DNA of 5,319 nucleotides from Pseudanabaena sp. CAN_BIN31 (GCA_026785865.1 JAJAZG010000028.1:1-5319), one strand, 5' to 3'. Positions 1 through 5,168 are shown, counted from the stretch's first letter. Notes: generated from the letters alone by a model not told the origin. Translations and numbers: made by a program.

Positions 1-55
1 AAAAAAAAAAAACCCCAAAAACCGGGGCGCCCCCCCCCCGCGGCCCGCCACAGTT
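1..55. other. Low-complexity A-, C- and G/C-rich start, probable contig-edge artefact
   Basis: A run of 12 A is followed by short C and A runs, CCGGGGCG, a run of about ten C and a GC-only stretch. Composition changes abruptly to the AT-rich background at about position 55. No ORF, repeat unit or promoter is visible here. Such homopolymer stacking is typical of unreliable read or contig ends; a real GC-rich element cannot be excluded. Confidence 0.5.
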
Positions 56-145
56 CTTTGGGTTTTATATTTAAAGCCCCACGCAATTAGTCAACTCAAA
101 AGAAAACATCAAATAATTTAAGAATCTTTATTTTTGGATAAGATG

Positions 146-189
146 GCGATCGCCCCTTTTTAACTTTCACCAAATCAAACAGTGATCAT
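146..189 (+). repeat. Degenerate copy of the HIP1-flanked stem-loop repeat
   Basis: Perfect GCGATCGC at 146-153 is followed by a body ending in CACCAAATCAAA, which matches the body of the copies at 1506-1670. The right-hand palindrome has decayed to GTGATCAT. The orientation is the same as in all other copies. It lies in the 5' leader region of the Uma2 gene, upstream of its likely promoter. Confidence 0.55.
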
Positions 190-203
190 TAAACACAGTT
201 TCT

Positions 204-213
204 GATTATAATC
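204..213 (+). promoter_or_regulatory. Possible -10 box inside a 10-bp palindrome, upstream of the Uma2 gene
   Basis: TATAAT at 207-212 matches the sigma-70 -10 consensus and lies inside the perfect palindrome GATTATAATC (204-213). It would place transcription initiation near 219, about 20 nt before the ATG at 239. No good -35 hexamer is seen at the right distance (about 183-189), so this is a tentative call. The palindrome could also be an operator. Confidence 0.35.
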
Positions 214-238
214 AATATAAAAATTATGGGCAAAATGT

Positions 239-832
239 ATGATTGCTACTATTTCATCGCCTAGCCTATCACCTACAGAATATCTAGAGTGGGAAGTAAC
301 ACGAGAAGGTAGATATGAATATGAGTATGGAGAGGTTATCGAGGTGACAGGTGGGAAGCTTGAAAACAATGAAATTGCTCTTAATTTAATTGTACTGATC
401 CGAAGTCATTTACGTGGTAAAGGTTGTCGTATCCTTGGTGGTGATGCGAAAGTAATGACCATTCCGAGTAATGTTTATTACTTTCCTGATGTTGTTGTTA
501 GTTGCGAACCTCGCGATCGCTATGCTAGGGAGTTTTTACAATATCCTTGTTTAATTGCTGAAGTCTTATCCCCTGCTACAGAAAGTCGCGATCGCGGGAT
601 TAAGTTACGCAACTATCTAAAGATCGACTCATTAAAAGAATATATGCTCATCAATTCAGATTCTCCGAGTATTGAGTTCTATCGTCGTAGCGATCGTACA
701 GAGGTTTGGGAATATCTAACAATCAATAGTTTAGATTTAACCGTTAACGATCCTGATGTTCAACTAACTAGCATAGATCTTAATCTTTCGCTATCACTCA
801 TCTATGAAAATGTTGATTTCAAGCAATCCTAA
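239..832 (+). CDS. Uma2 family (DUF820) putative restriction-endonuclease-like protein
   Basis: This 197-residue protein has the order of motifs typical of Uma2/DUF820 proteins, a PD-(D/E)XK-fold nuclease family present in dozens of copies in many cyanobacteria. Visible are an N-terminal YEYGEVIEVTGG segment (residues 29-39), the PDVVV strand with Asp84, and the EVLSPATESRDRGIK block (108-122) with Glu108, Asp118 and Lys122. SLKEYMLI follows (131-138). Length is normal for the family and no signal peptide or membrane segment is seen. The ATG at 239 gives the full N-terminus, although the ribosome-binding site is weak. Two perfect HIP1 octamers (513, 588) lie inside the gene, as expected for long-resident cyanobacterial DNA. 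The cellular role of the family is not established; a nuclease activity linked to mobile DNA is usually assumed. It has no operon partner here. Confidence 0.9.
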   Translation: MIATISSPSLSPTEYLEWEVTREGRYEYEYGEVIEVTGGKLENNEIALNLIVLIRSHLRGKGCRILGGDAKVMTIPSNVYYFPDVVVSCEPRDRYAREFLQYPCLIAEVLSPATESRDRGIKLRNYLKIDSLKEYMLINSDSPSIEFYRRSDRTEVWEYLTINSLDLTVNDPDVQLTSIDLNLSLSLIYENVDFKQS

Positions 833-853
833 CTATTTCCACAACGCAAAACA

Positions 854-960
854 GCGATCGCCTCTTTCCAACCATAACCAACTCAAAGCGCGATCGCCTA
901 TCCCCCAGACCAAAAAACCCGATCGCATTTTCAACACTTATCAAATCAAAGTGCGATCGC
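854..960 (+). repeat. Two copies of the HIP1-flanked stem-loop repeat
   Basis: Unit one spans 854-897 and unit two 920-960. Each is bounded by HIP1 or near-HIP1 palindromes (854-861, 890-897; 920-926, 953-960) that can pair with each other. An inner CTTT/AAAG or TTTT/AAAG stem follows, with a loop ending in CAACTC or CAAATC. The spacer 898-919 is C/A-rich and not conserved. The pair lies between the Uma2 stop and the end of the broken toxin gene; apart from these units, 833-978 holds nothing I can identify. Confidence 0.8.
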
Positions 961-978
961 CATTTGTAGCAATCCGAC

Positions 979-1242
979 TTAATTTTCATCAATTAATCTA
1001 TCGTATTCATCGTGCAATCCTATTCAAAACCAATAGTAATCATTTCCTTCTTTTAAAGCCAAAGCTCGATATTCTTTATTGATGCGAATAGACCAGAGGT
1101 TTTGATTTACTTTTTTAAAGTGCAAGGATGGATAAAAGCGATCGCTTAGCCAAGTTTGATATGTTCTTTTGGCTTGTGCCTTAATAGTAGGAGGGAATGC
1201 TGCGTAAGCTTCACAAAAATCAGGTGTTGTTAATGACTTCAT
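979..1242 (-). pseudogene. RelE/ParE-type toxin interrupted by an in-frame TGA
   Basis: Reading the minus strand from the ATG at 1240-1242, the gene encodes 72 residues ending YYWF before a TGA at 1024-1026. Reading through that TGA continues in frame with IGLHDEYDRLIDEN and then TAA at 979-981. The intact paralogue at 1673-1945 has VWFWIGSHSEYDDLL at the same place, so the TGA sits exactly where Trp (TGG) is expected: a single G-to-A change. The rest matches the paralogue (YQTW, PSLHFKKVN, the SIR strand). The start overlaps the antitoxin end by 23 nt; a TTG at 1243-1245 is an alternative start. The truncated protein lacks the C-terminal His/Glu/Tyr segment of this toxin group and is probably inactive or weakened. 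A sequencing error is possible. Confidence 0.85.
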
Positions 1243-1441
1243 CAAGTTTCTTTACGCGATTTGCAGCAATGTGGGCTTGCGCTCTTTGAATAGCTTTGTT
1301 TAGTTTTCCTTCTTGCGCGTCAATTCTTATTTGGTTATCCCAATTCTCATCTACACGCTCTTGTAGCCATGAAAATAATACTGATGTTTCATCATCAGAT
1401 AGGCTGGCGATCGCGCTCTTAATTTCTACTAGGGAAGTCAT
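1220..1441 (-). CDS. Type II antitoxin, cognate of the interrupted RelE/ParE-type toxin
   Basis: This 73-residue acidic/helical protein begins MTSLVEIKSAIASLSDDE and continues with SWLQERVDENWDNQI and GKLNKAIQRAQAHIA. The layout (N-terminal helix, then a WDxQI...GKL... motif, then a basic AANRVKKLDEV tail) resembles small addiction-module antitoxins that precede RelE/ParE toxins in cyanobacteria. It is the upstream gene of a two-gene minus-strand operon and overlaps the toxin start by 23 nt, which suggests translational coupling. It contains one HIP1 octamer (1407-1414). The reading frame is intact although its toxin partner is broken. The ribosome-binding site upstream of the ATG is weak. 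No DNA-binding domain can be assigned with certainty from sequence alone. Confidence 0.75.
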   Translation of the reverse strand: MTSLVEIKSAIASLSDDETSVLFSWLQERVDENWDNQIRIDAQEGKLNKAIQRAQAHIAANRVKKLDEVINNT

Positions 1442-1470
1442 AAGAGAATCTTTACTAGTTTGTTAGGTAA

Positions 1471-1476
1471 ATCTTA
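1471..1476 (-). promoter_or_regulatory. Possible extended -10 box for the first toxin-antitoxin operon
   Basis: On the minus strand TGTTAAGAT gives a TAAGAT hexamer preceded by the TGN of an extended -10 element, about 30 nt upstream of the antitoxin ATG. No convincing -35 box is present, which is compatible with an extended -10 promoter. This call rests on motif matching only. Confidence 0.3.
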
Positions 1477-1505
1477 ACATGTCGCAAATCCCCAAAACAC
1501 AACCC

Positions 1506-1670
1506 CGATCGCACCTTTCCAACTCTAACCAAATCAAAGTGCGATCGCAATTCCAAACAAAACCCCGATCGCAATTTTTAACTCTCATCAAATCAAAGTG
1601 CGATCGCAAATTCCCAAAAACCAAAAGCCCGATCGCATTTCCAACCCTCACCAAATCAAACCGCGATCGC
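1506..1670 (+). repeat. Tandem array of three HIP1-flanked stem-loop repeats
   Basis: Three units at 1506-1548, 1566-1607 and 1630-1670 (43, 42 and 41 nt) recur with a period of about 60-64 nt. Each runs CGATCGC, a T-rich arm, a 17-nt loop such as CCAACTCTAACCAAATC, an A-rich arm and GCGATCGC. The flanking palindromes pair (7-8 bp), and the CTTT/AAAG-type arm extends the stem. The C/A-rich spacers (CCAAAAC-like) are less conserved. The array separates the two toxin-antitoxin modules and ends 2 nt beyond the stop codon of the second toxin. Apparent ORFs across it on both strands are readings of the repeat. Confidence 0.85.
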
Positions 1671-1672
1671 GT

Positions 1673-1945
1673 TTACAGTTCTTTAAGTAAATCATCGTAT
1701 TCGCTGTGAGAACCAATCCAAAACCAAACAATTGTTTGACTGTCTTTTTTAATGCCCACTGCACGCCAGCCTATACCGACCCGAACTGAGTAAATGGGCT
1801 GTTTTGTATTTACTTTCTTAAATTCTAGGCTAGGATGATTTGGGTCTTGCTGCCAAAGTTGATAGTTTTTACGGGCAGCTTTTTGAACTCGTTCGGGGAG
1901 TTTGGCAAAAAGTTTAATAAAGTCTTCATCTAACTCAGATTTCAT
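1673..1945 (-). CDS. RelE/ParE family toxin (intact)
   Basis: This 90-residue basic protein has the usual size of RelE/ParE superfamily toxins. Visible are two N-terminal helices (to about residue 32), PSLEFKKVN (38-46), the IYSVRVGIGWRAVGI strand pair (51-65, with Arg55 and Arg61), and the C-terminal WFWIGSHSEYDDLL (74-87, with His80, Glu82 and Tyr83). Members of this superfamily act as ribosome-dependent mRNA interferases or gyrase poisons; the sequence does not show which applies here. The start overlaps the antitoxin stop in ATGA (1942-1945), a classic sign of translational coupling. It is a clear paralogue of the broken toxin at 979-1242 and shows what that gene has lost. A HIP1 repeat begins 2 nt past the stop. 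Confidence 0.88.
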   Translation of the reverse strand: MKSELDEDFIKLFAKLPERVQKAARKNYQLWQQDPNHPSLEFKKVNTKQPIYSVRVGIGWRAVGIKKDSQTIVWFWIGSHSEYDDLLKEL

Positions 1946-2163
1946 AGTTGGTCAAAGCCTAAGACTTTAGTTTTTCCATTTGCTGAGTTTTGCAACGCCT
2001 TTGCAGCGAGCTTTTCTAGTTTAGTGGGTTGTGGCTGTGACAAGGTTTGCGCCCAACGCAGTTCATTTTCTATATCTTCGAGAAATTGTGCTGCAAATTC
2101 ATTTTGGAGATATTCTGGTAAAGATTGGGCTTTTTCAAAAGCTTGTGCTAACAGGCTGGTCAT
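1942..2163 (-). CDS. Type II antitoxin paired with the intact RelE/ParE-type toxin
   Basis: This 73-residue protein begins MTSLLAQAFEKAQSLPEYLQ and has an acidic stretch FLEDIENELRWAQTL in the middle. The C-terminal half is KLEKLAAKALQNSANGKTK followed by VLGFDQL. The pattern (helix with LPE..Q, LLEDIE.E..W, then K/A-rich helix and G.T..L.FD.L) is typical of short antitoxins that precede this toxin group. It is not recognisably related to the antitoxin at 1220-1441 beyond the MTSL start. It is the first gene of the operon and has a strong ribosome-binding site, which favours an excess of antitoxin over toxin. Antitoxins of such modules usually autorepress their promoter; no operator could be proven here. 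Confidence 0.8.
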   Translation of the reverse strand: MTSLLAQAFEKAQSLPEYLQNEFAAQFLEDIENELRWAQTLSQPQPTKLEKLAAKALQNSANGKTKVLGFDQL

Positions 2164-2170
2164 AATTTAA

Positions 2171-2177
2171 CCTCCCA
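2171..2177 (-). promoter_or_regulatory. Strong Shine-Dalgarno for the second antitoxin
   Basis: On the minus strand TGGGAGG stands 7 nt before the ATG at 2161-2163, a near-ideal match to the anti-Shine-Dalgarno. It fixes the antitoxin start and contrasts with the weak sites of the other genes in the window. Confidence 0.7.
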
Positions 2178-2198
2178 AAAATTTTCTATTGCGTCTTA

Positions 2199-2204
2199 AT
2201 TATA
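2199..2204 (-). promoter_or_regulatory. Possible -10 box of the second toxin-antitoxin operon
   Basis: The minus strand reads TATAAT at 2204-2199, a perfect -10 hexamer about 36 nt before the antitoxin ATG. No -35 consensus is seen at 16-18 nt. The -35 region falls inside the repeat unit at 2216-2257, so the repeat may affect this promoter. Confidence 0.4.
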
Positions 2205-2215
2205 TCTTGAACTAT

Positions 2216-2257
2216 GATCGCCACTTTCCAACCCTCACCAAATCAAAGCGCGATCGC
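2216..2257 (+). repeat. Single HIP1-flanked stem-loop repeat upstream of the second module
   Basis: The unit runs from GATCGCC (2216-2222) through CTTT, the loop CCAACCCTCACCAAATC, AAAG and GCGATCGC (2250-2257). The loop is identical to that of the unit at 1630-1670. The stem is GATCGC/GCGATC, an internal loop, then CTTT/AAAG. With the array at 1506-1670 it brackets the intact toxin-antitoxin pair. Confidence 0.8.
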
Positions 2258-2293
2258 CTATTTTCAAAACCCAAAGCACCATAGATAATGCAA

Positions 2294-2321
2294 TTGATAT
2301 AATTCATTTGATATAATTCAT
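2294..2321. repeat. Perfect 14-bp tandem duplication at the 3' end of the SEC-C gene
   Basis: TTGATATAATTCAT occurs at 2294-2307 and again immediately at 2308-2321. The second copy runs one base into the stop codon of the large minus-strand gene. It may be a replication slip or a junction scar. No terminator hairpin with a T run is seen past the gene. Confidence 0.75.
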
Positions 2322-4483
2322 TAATGCTTAATACAGCATTTTTTATACTTTTTACCACTACCACATGGACATGGTTCATTTCTGCCTACTTTCCCCTGAG
2401 ATCTAGATTTTGAGGCAAATGGCATCATATCTTGTAAATTTGGAAGATTTTTAACAGCCGCTTCTTTTTTGTCAGAGAATTCCCATTCATAGTCTAAGTC
2501 CAATAAAAATTTAATCTGTAGGTTTTGGGGATCTAGACAAACTCCAAAACAATTTTGTAATTTTTCAGTGTACTTTCTTTGTTCACAGTGCGTCCTTAGT
2601 CGAGATCTACATACATATATTGGCTCATGACTACAGTGAATTATTAAACCATTAGTTCCTTCATCAAAAGTCATTATAAAATTATGGCGCTTTCCATCTT
2701 GGTTTGATAATTTTGCTATCGTCCTAATGCCGTCACTCATTGTTTCTATTGTATTTTCACTAAAACGTAAAAGCATAAAGCCAAGATCAAGAGTTTTAGA
2801 TAGTTCTGAAAGCTCAATATTTTGAATAATTTTGCCTACAGTAGTATTCTTGAACTTGGTTAAAATCCCTTCAGGAGTATCAATTCCTGATATATTTTTC
2901 CGACGAGACATCATTGCAAGATCAAGATCTGCACTGATGTCATCCTCTAACATCATCATGTTATATTCTCTATCCATCCAGAGATTATGACTAAGATGGT
3001 AAGATAAAATTGTTAGTTCATGTGTAGCAATAATCCTATCTGCATATTCAGTCCTTCTGTTTATATAACTCAAAAAATGTAGTGGTGTCTGTAACATTTC
3101 TGTGATTACATCCAGAGAAAATACATCAATTACAAATGGAGACATTACTATATCTGTCTTTAAATAGTTTAGAAATTGACGAGATTGGAAACATAGTGCT
3201 GGATAGTGATCGGAAACAACACAAAATATATATATTTCTTTAAAATTTCTATCAACATTTATTTCGTGTGATTCAGAGTTATAAAGCTTATATTTATTGT
3301 TTAACAAAAAAGTTGCACATGAAAAACCCTGATCGTATGCATTTTGTATAGCTTTTTTGAAGTCATCCTGAAGACCTTGATCATTACCTTTACGAGCGGA
3401 AATGGTTAGTTTCTTCGATTTAGCCTGTAATATAATCGCCCTGTTAGCGAACACAACAAGAACATCAATTTCACCTAGCTTTTTGTTTTTGGAGTCAAAT
3501 ATATCAATATTAGTAAAAACTCGATGATTCCCAAAGACTGTCTTGAGACGATCTGCTGAAAATTCCTCAGTAAAATCTCCTCTATGCTTCATAGCAATAT
3601 TTCTATAAGAATTATCATCATTGAACCAGAAGAACGGAGTTTCATATAAAGCTTCCATCAAACTATAACTCTGAAATAAAAGATAGCTGGAATCTTCTAT
3701 CTTAATTATCGGATAAGCATTTGTTAAGTTGAAGTCATCTATTGCCAAAAAACTTTCATTTCGATTGCCTGTCGGAGCAGTAAAAGATTCTATTACAGAT
3801 TTAACGATGATAGTGTGAATACCAGAGATATCTGAAATCTCTTCCACGTTGAATATAAATGCAGGTAAGATAGACCATTCCCTAGGATCTTTGTTTATCA
3901 AATCTTGAAAAACTTGGTTGATTCTATTGATTTGAAAATCGGTTATTGCACTTACGACTTTACAAGCTTCATTAATAGAATAACCTTTGTTATTTACAAA
4001 CCAATCGTTATCTTTAGAATATTTTTTGATCGATAATTCTAGATACTGAAAATCATACGCAGATTCACCACTATAGAATATAGCTTCTCTCAATGCAGAT
4101 CCATTTTTGAAAGGATTAAAGTCTTTGTCTTCAGAAATTTTGGAAACTAAGTCTGACATTACAGGGAGTATCATGGAATCGTGGATTTCCTTTAACAGGA
4201 AATCTGTTTTGTCTATATATTCTTGGATAATATGTGGCTCAGGTATAGATAGATCAATCTCTTTTGTGTACATTAACCCAATGAGAGTAGATACTTCAGT
4301 ACGGACAAGTCTATTACTTGAGAATTGTTGAAGAACGTCTTGAATGGAAACATTCTTACCATTAAAACGAAGAGTATTATCTCTAAAACAGAAGTATGCA
4401 ATTGCATGGGCATACCCAGATGATGTACATAAATTGGCTAAATCATCAAAGATTTCCGATTCATTTCTTGCTTGTTTATTCAT
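2321..4483 (-). CDS. Large SEC-C motif protein with a PD-(D/E)XK nuclease-like core
   Basis: This 720-residue protein (from the ATG at 4481-4483; a TTG at 4496-4498 would add five residues) ends in NEPCPCGSGKKYKKCC, a SEC-C zinc-binding motif (Cys705, Cys707, Cys716, Cys717). The middle holds RGDFTEEF (301-308), GEIDVLVVF (337-345) and IILQAKSKKL (350-359). Spacing and sequence fit the E...D...QxK core of PD-(D/E)XK nucleases of the NERD/Mrr kind, with Asp340, Gln353 and Lys355. The N-terminal third is helical and of unknown function; the region between the core and SEC-C is also unassigned. No signal peptide or membrane segment is evident, so it is probably cytoplasmic. It stands alone as an operon. 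A DNA or RNA nuclease role, perhaps in defence, is inference; SEC-C itself only indicates metal-dependent binding. No HIP1 octamer lies in the gene, unlike its neighbours, which suggests transfer. Confidence 0.85.
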   Translation of the reverse strand: MNKQARNESEIFDDLANLCTSSGYAHAIAYFCFRDNTLRFNGKNVSIQDVLQQFSSNRLVRTEVSTLIGLMYTKEIDLSIPEPHIIQEYIDKTDFLLKEIHDSMILPVMSDLVSKISEDKDFNPFKNGSALREAIFYSGESAYDFQYLELSIKKYSKDNDWFVNNKGYSINEACKVVSAITDFQINRINQVFQDLINKDPREWSILPAFIFNVEEISDISGIHTIIVKSVIESFTAPTGNRNESFLAIDDFNLTNAYPIIKIEDSSYLLFQSYSLMEALYETPFFWFNDDNSYRNIAMKHRGDFTEEFSADRLKTVFGNHRVFTNIDIFDSKNKKLGEIDVLVVFANRAIILQAKSKKLTISARKGNDQGLQDDFKKAIQNAYDQGFSCATFLLNNKYKLYNSESHEINVDRNFKEIYIFCVVSDHYPALCFQSRQFLNYLKTDIVMSPFVIDVFSLDVITEMLQTPLHFLSYINRRTEYADRIIATHELTILSYHLSHNLWMDREYNMMMLEDDISADLDLAMMSRRKNISGIDTPEGILTKFKNTTVGKIIQNIELSELSKTLDLGFMLLRFSENTIETMSDGIRTIAKLSNQDGKRHNFIMTFDEGTNGLIIHCSHEPIYVCRSRLRTHCEQRKYTEKLQNCFGVCLDPQNLQIKFLLDLDYEWEFSDKKEAAVKNLPNLQDMMPFASKSRSQGKVGRNEPCPCGSGKKYKKCCIKH

Positions 4484-4575
4484 TTTAATTTCGCTCAATA
4501 GCTAAGAAGTAAGGGGAATAAGTGATATCTAGATTTATTTTATTCTAACTCTTTCAGCACGATCGCCAATGCCTT

Positions 4576-4607
4576 TGCCATGCACGAAAAACTAATGCTG
4601 CATGGCA
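4576..4607. repeat. 9-bp perfect inverted repeat with 14-nt loop
   Basis: TGCCATGCA (4576-4584) and TGCATGGCA (4599-4607) are exact reverse complements, separated by 14 nt. AATGCC (4569-4573 region) and GGCATT (4604-4609) offer an alternative pairing. There is no T run on either side, so an intrinsic terminator is unlikely; it may be an operator or a mobile-element relic. Confidence 0.6.
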
Positions 4608-4633
4608 TTCGCCATCGTCCAAATTACAAGATC

Positions 4634-4670
4634 GCGATCGCCTGTTACATTTATCCAAAAGTGCGATCGC
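4634..4670 (+). repeat. Divergent HIP1-flanked repeat copy
   Basis: GCGATCGC at 4634-4641 and 4663-4670 flank 21 nt. The right arm ATCCAAAAGTGCGATCGC resembles the ATCAAAGTGCGATCGC end of the other copies and has the same orientation, but the loop has lost the CCAAC motif. It lies 1 nt from the stop codon of the toxin fragment. Confidence 0.5.
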
Positions 4671-4671
4671 T

Positions 4672-4761
4672 CTAACGATCACTATAAATCTCTCGATGAT
4701 GACCAACTGAGACAACCATAACAATCAAAACCTTATCAATAATTTGATAGAGAACCCGATA
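4672..4761 (-). pseudogene. C-terminal fragment of a RelE-type toxin
   Basis: A 29-codon minus-strand reading frame, from just after a TAG (4762-4764) to a TAG at 4672-4674, reads YRVLYQIIDKVLIVMVV followed by SVGHHREIYSDR. This is the conserved end of compact RelE toxins (YRVLYQI, then a hydrophobic strand, then xVGHRxxxY), with the catalytic-region Arg, His and Tyr retained. There is no start codon, and the N-terminal half (about 55 residues) is missing. The ACTAGT at the break suggests a small insertion or deletion: removing CTAG would join GAA to TAT as in the common GEYRVLY motif. It is certainly not functional as it stands. Confidence 0.65.
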
Positions 4762-4849
4762 CTAGTTCTCCTACCACCGACTCCCAAGCCACTGGTTTCT
4801 CACCTAACCTCTTTGACTCAGCGATCGCCACATCAAAACTCATCATCAT
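4736..4849 (-). pseudogene. Short antitoxin-tail-like ORF, probable remnant
   Basis: From ATGATGATG (4841-4849) the minus strand encodes 37 residues. After MMMSF comes DVAIAESKRLGEKP and then VAWESVVGEL, ending VSGSLSNY. The WExVxxEL end resembles the toxin-binding tails of Phd/RelB-type antitoxins (usually PWEEVKAELGL). It overlaps the 3' end of the toxin at 4833 by 17 nt and overlaps the toxin fragment at 4672-4761 in another frame. It has no antitoxin N-terminal DNA-binding part. The most likely reading is the fused leftovers of an antitoxin end and a toxin end after an internal deletion; alternatively the WESVVGE part belongs to the toxin. A translated minigene cannot be excluded. Confidence 0.4.
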
Positions 4850-5168
4850 CTAAACTAATCGCCAGATCTGAAATTAAGTCTTGTATAACGGCATAAACAT
4901 CTCGTTTATCCCCCTCCTTACGTCTTCCCATGCCCACAATAACTACCACTACTCGATCTGGCTCAACTTGATAGACAATCCGATAACGCTGTCCCACAGC
5001 CCGAATGCTACGATAGCCCGCTAGTTCCTCCGACAATGCCTTACCTTGTTTTTCTGGTTCAACCTTGAGTTTCTCAATCCTTGCCAAAATCACACTCTGT
5101 TCGCGTCGATCCTTGATGGCAGCGAAAAGCTTCCGCGCCTGAATGGAAAAAATAATTTTATATTCCAT
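4833..5168 (-). CDS. RelE/ParE family toxin without a visible antitoxin
   Basis: This 111-residue protein begins MEYKIIFSIQARKLFAAI and carries the RelE/ParE core: helices to about residue 37, then GYRSIRAVGQRYRIVYQV (51-68, with Arg53, Arg56, Arg61 and Arg63) and VVIVGMGRRKEGDKRDVY (75-92). These are the basic residues and Tyr expected near the active site. Family members are usually 85-95 residues; the extra acidic tail (DLISDLAISLDDDEF) is unusual. The ATG at 5166-5168 is the only sensible start; the ribosome-binding site is weak. Upstream is a structured non-coding element rather than an antitoxin. Downstream are only antitoxin- and toxin-like fragments. It is not closely similar to the toxins at 979 and 1673. 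It may be an orphan or use an antitoxin encoded elsewhere. Confidence 0.8.
   Translation of the reverse strand: MEYKIIFSIQARKLFAAIKDRREQSVILARIEKLKVEPEKQGKALSEELAGYRSIRAVGQRYRIVYQVEPDRVVVVIVGMGRRKEGDKRDVYAVIQDLISDLAISLDDDEF

Larger units (their letters stand above)
4484..4671. other. Intergenic region upstream of the SEC-C gene
   Basis: This stretch and the decayed fragments to 4832 form about 350 bases without an intact gene. Next to the SEC-C start the minus strand is AT-rich (AGAATAAAATAAATC), a plausible but unproven promoter. CGATCGC at 4560-4566, an inverted repeat at 4576-4607 and a divergent HIP1 repeat at 4634-4670 follow. No coding signal is convincing here. Confidence 0.5.

Noticed and set aside
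50..60. ACAGTTCTTT shared with the 3' end of the intact toxin (1675-1684), suggesting a toxin remnant at the left end
   Set aside because: Only about ten bases match and the flanking sequence does not continue the toxin frame.
175..369. A 64-codon minus-strand frame at the Uma2 start
   Set aside because: It is antisense to the well-supported Uma2 N-terminus and has no family signal.
804..1082. A 92-codon + strand frame after the Uma2 gene
   Set aside because: It overlaps the end of Uma2, two HIP1 repeats and the antisense of the broken toxin; the product has repeat-derived composition and no family signal.
1506..1670. A possible CRISPR array, because of evenly spaced palindromic repeats
   Set aside because: The repeats are HIP1-based and imperfect, the between-repeat segments are themselves similar C/A-rich sequence rather than unique spacers, copies are dispersed elsewhere, and no cas gene is present.
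1479..1709. Open frames on both strands across 1463-1709 (R/S/Q/K-rich or C/D/R-rich products)
   Set aside because: They are translations of the tandem HIP1 repeats; the products are low-complexity, periodic with the repeat, and occur on both strands over the same bases.
4107..4331. A 74-codon + strand frame
   Set aside because: It lies entirely antisense within the SEC-C gene and has no recognisable motif.
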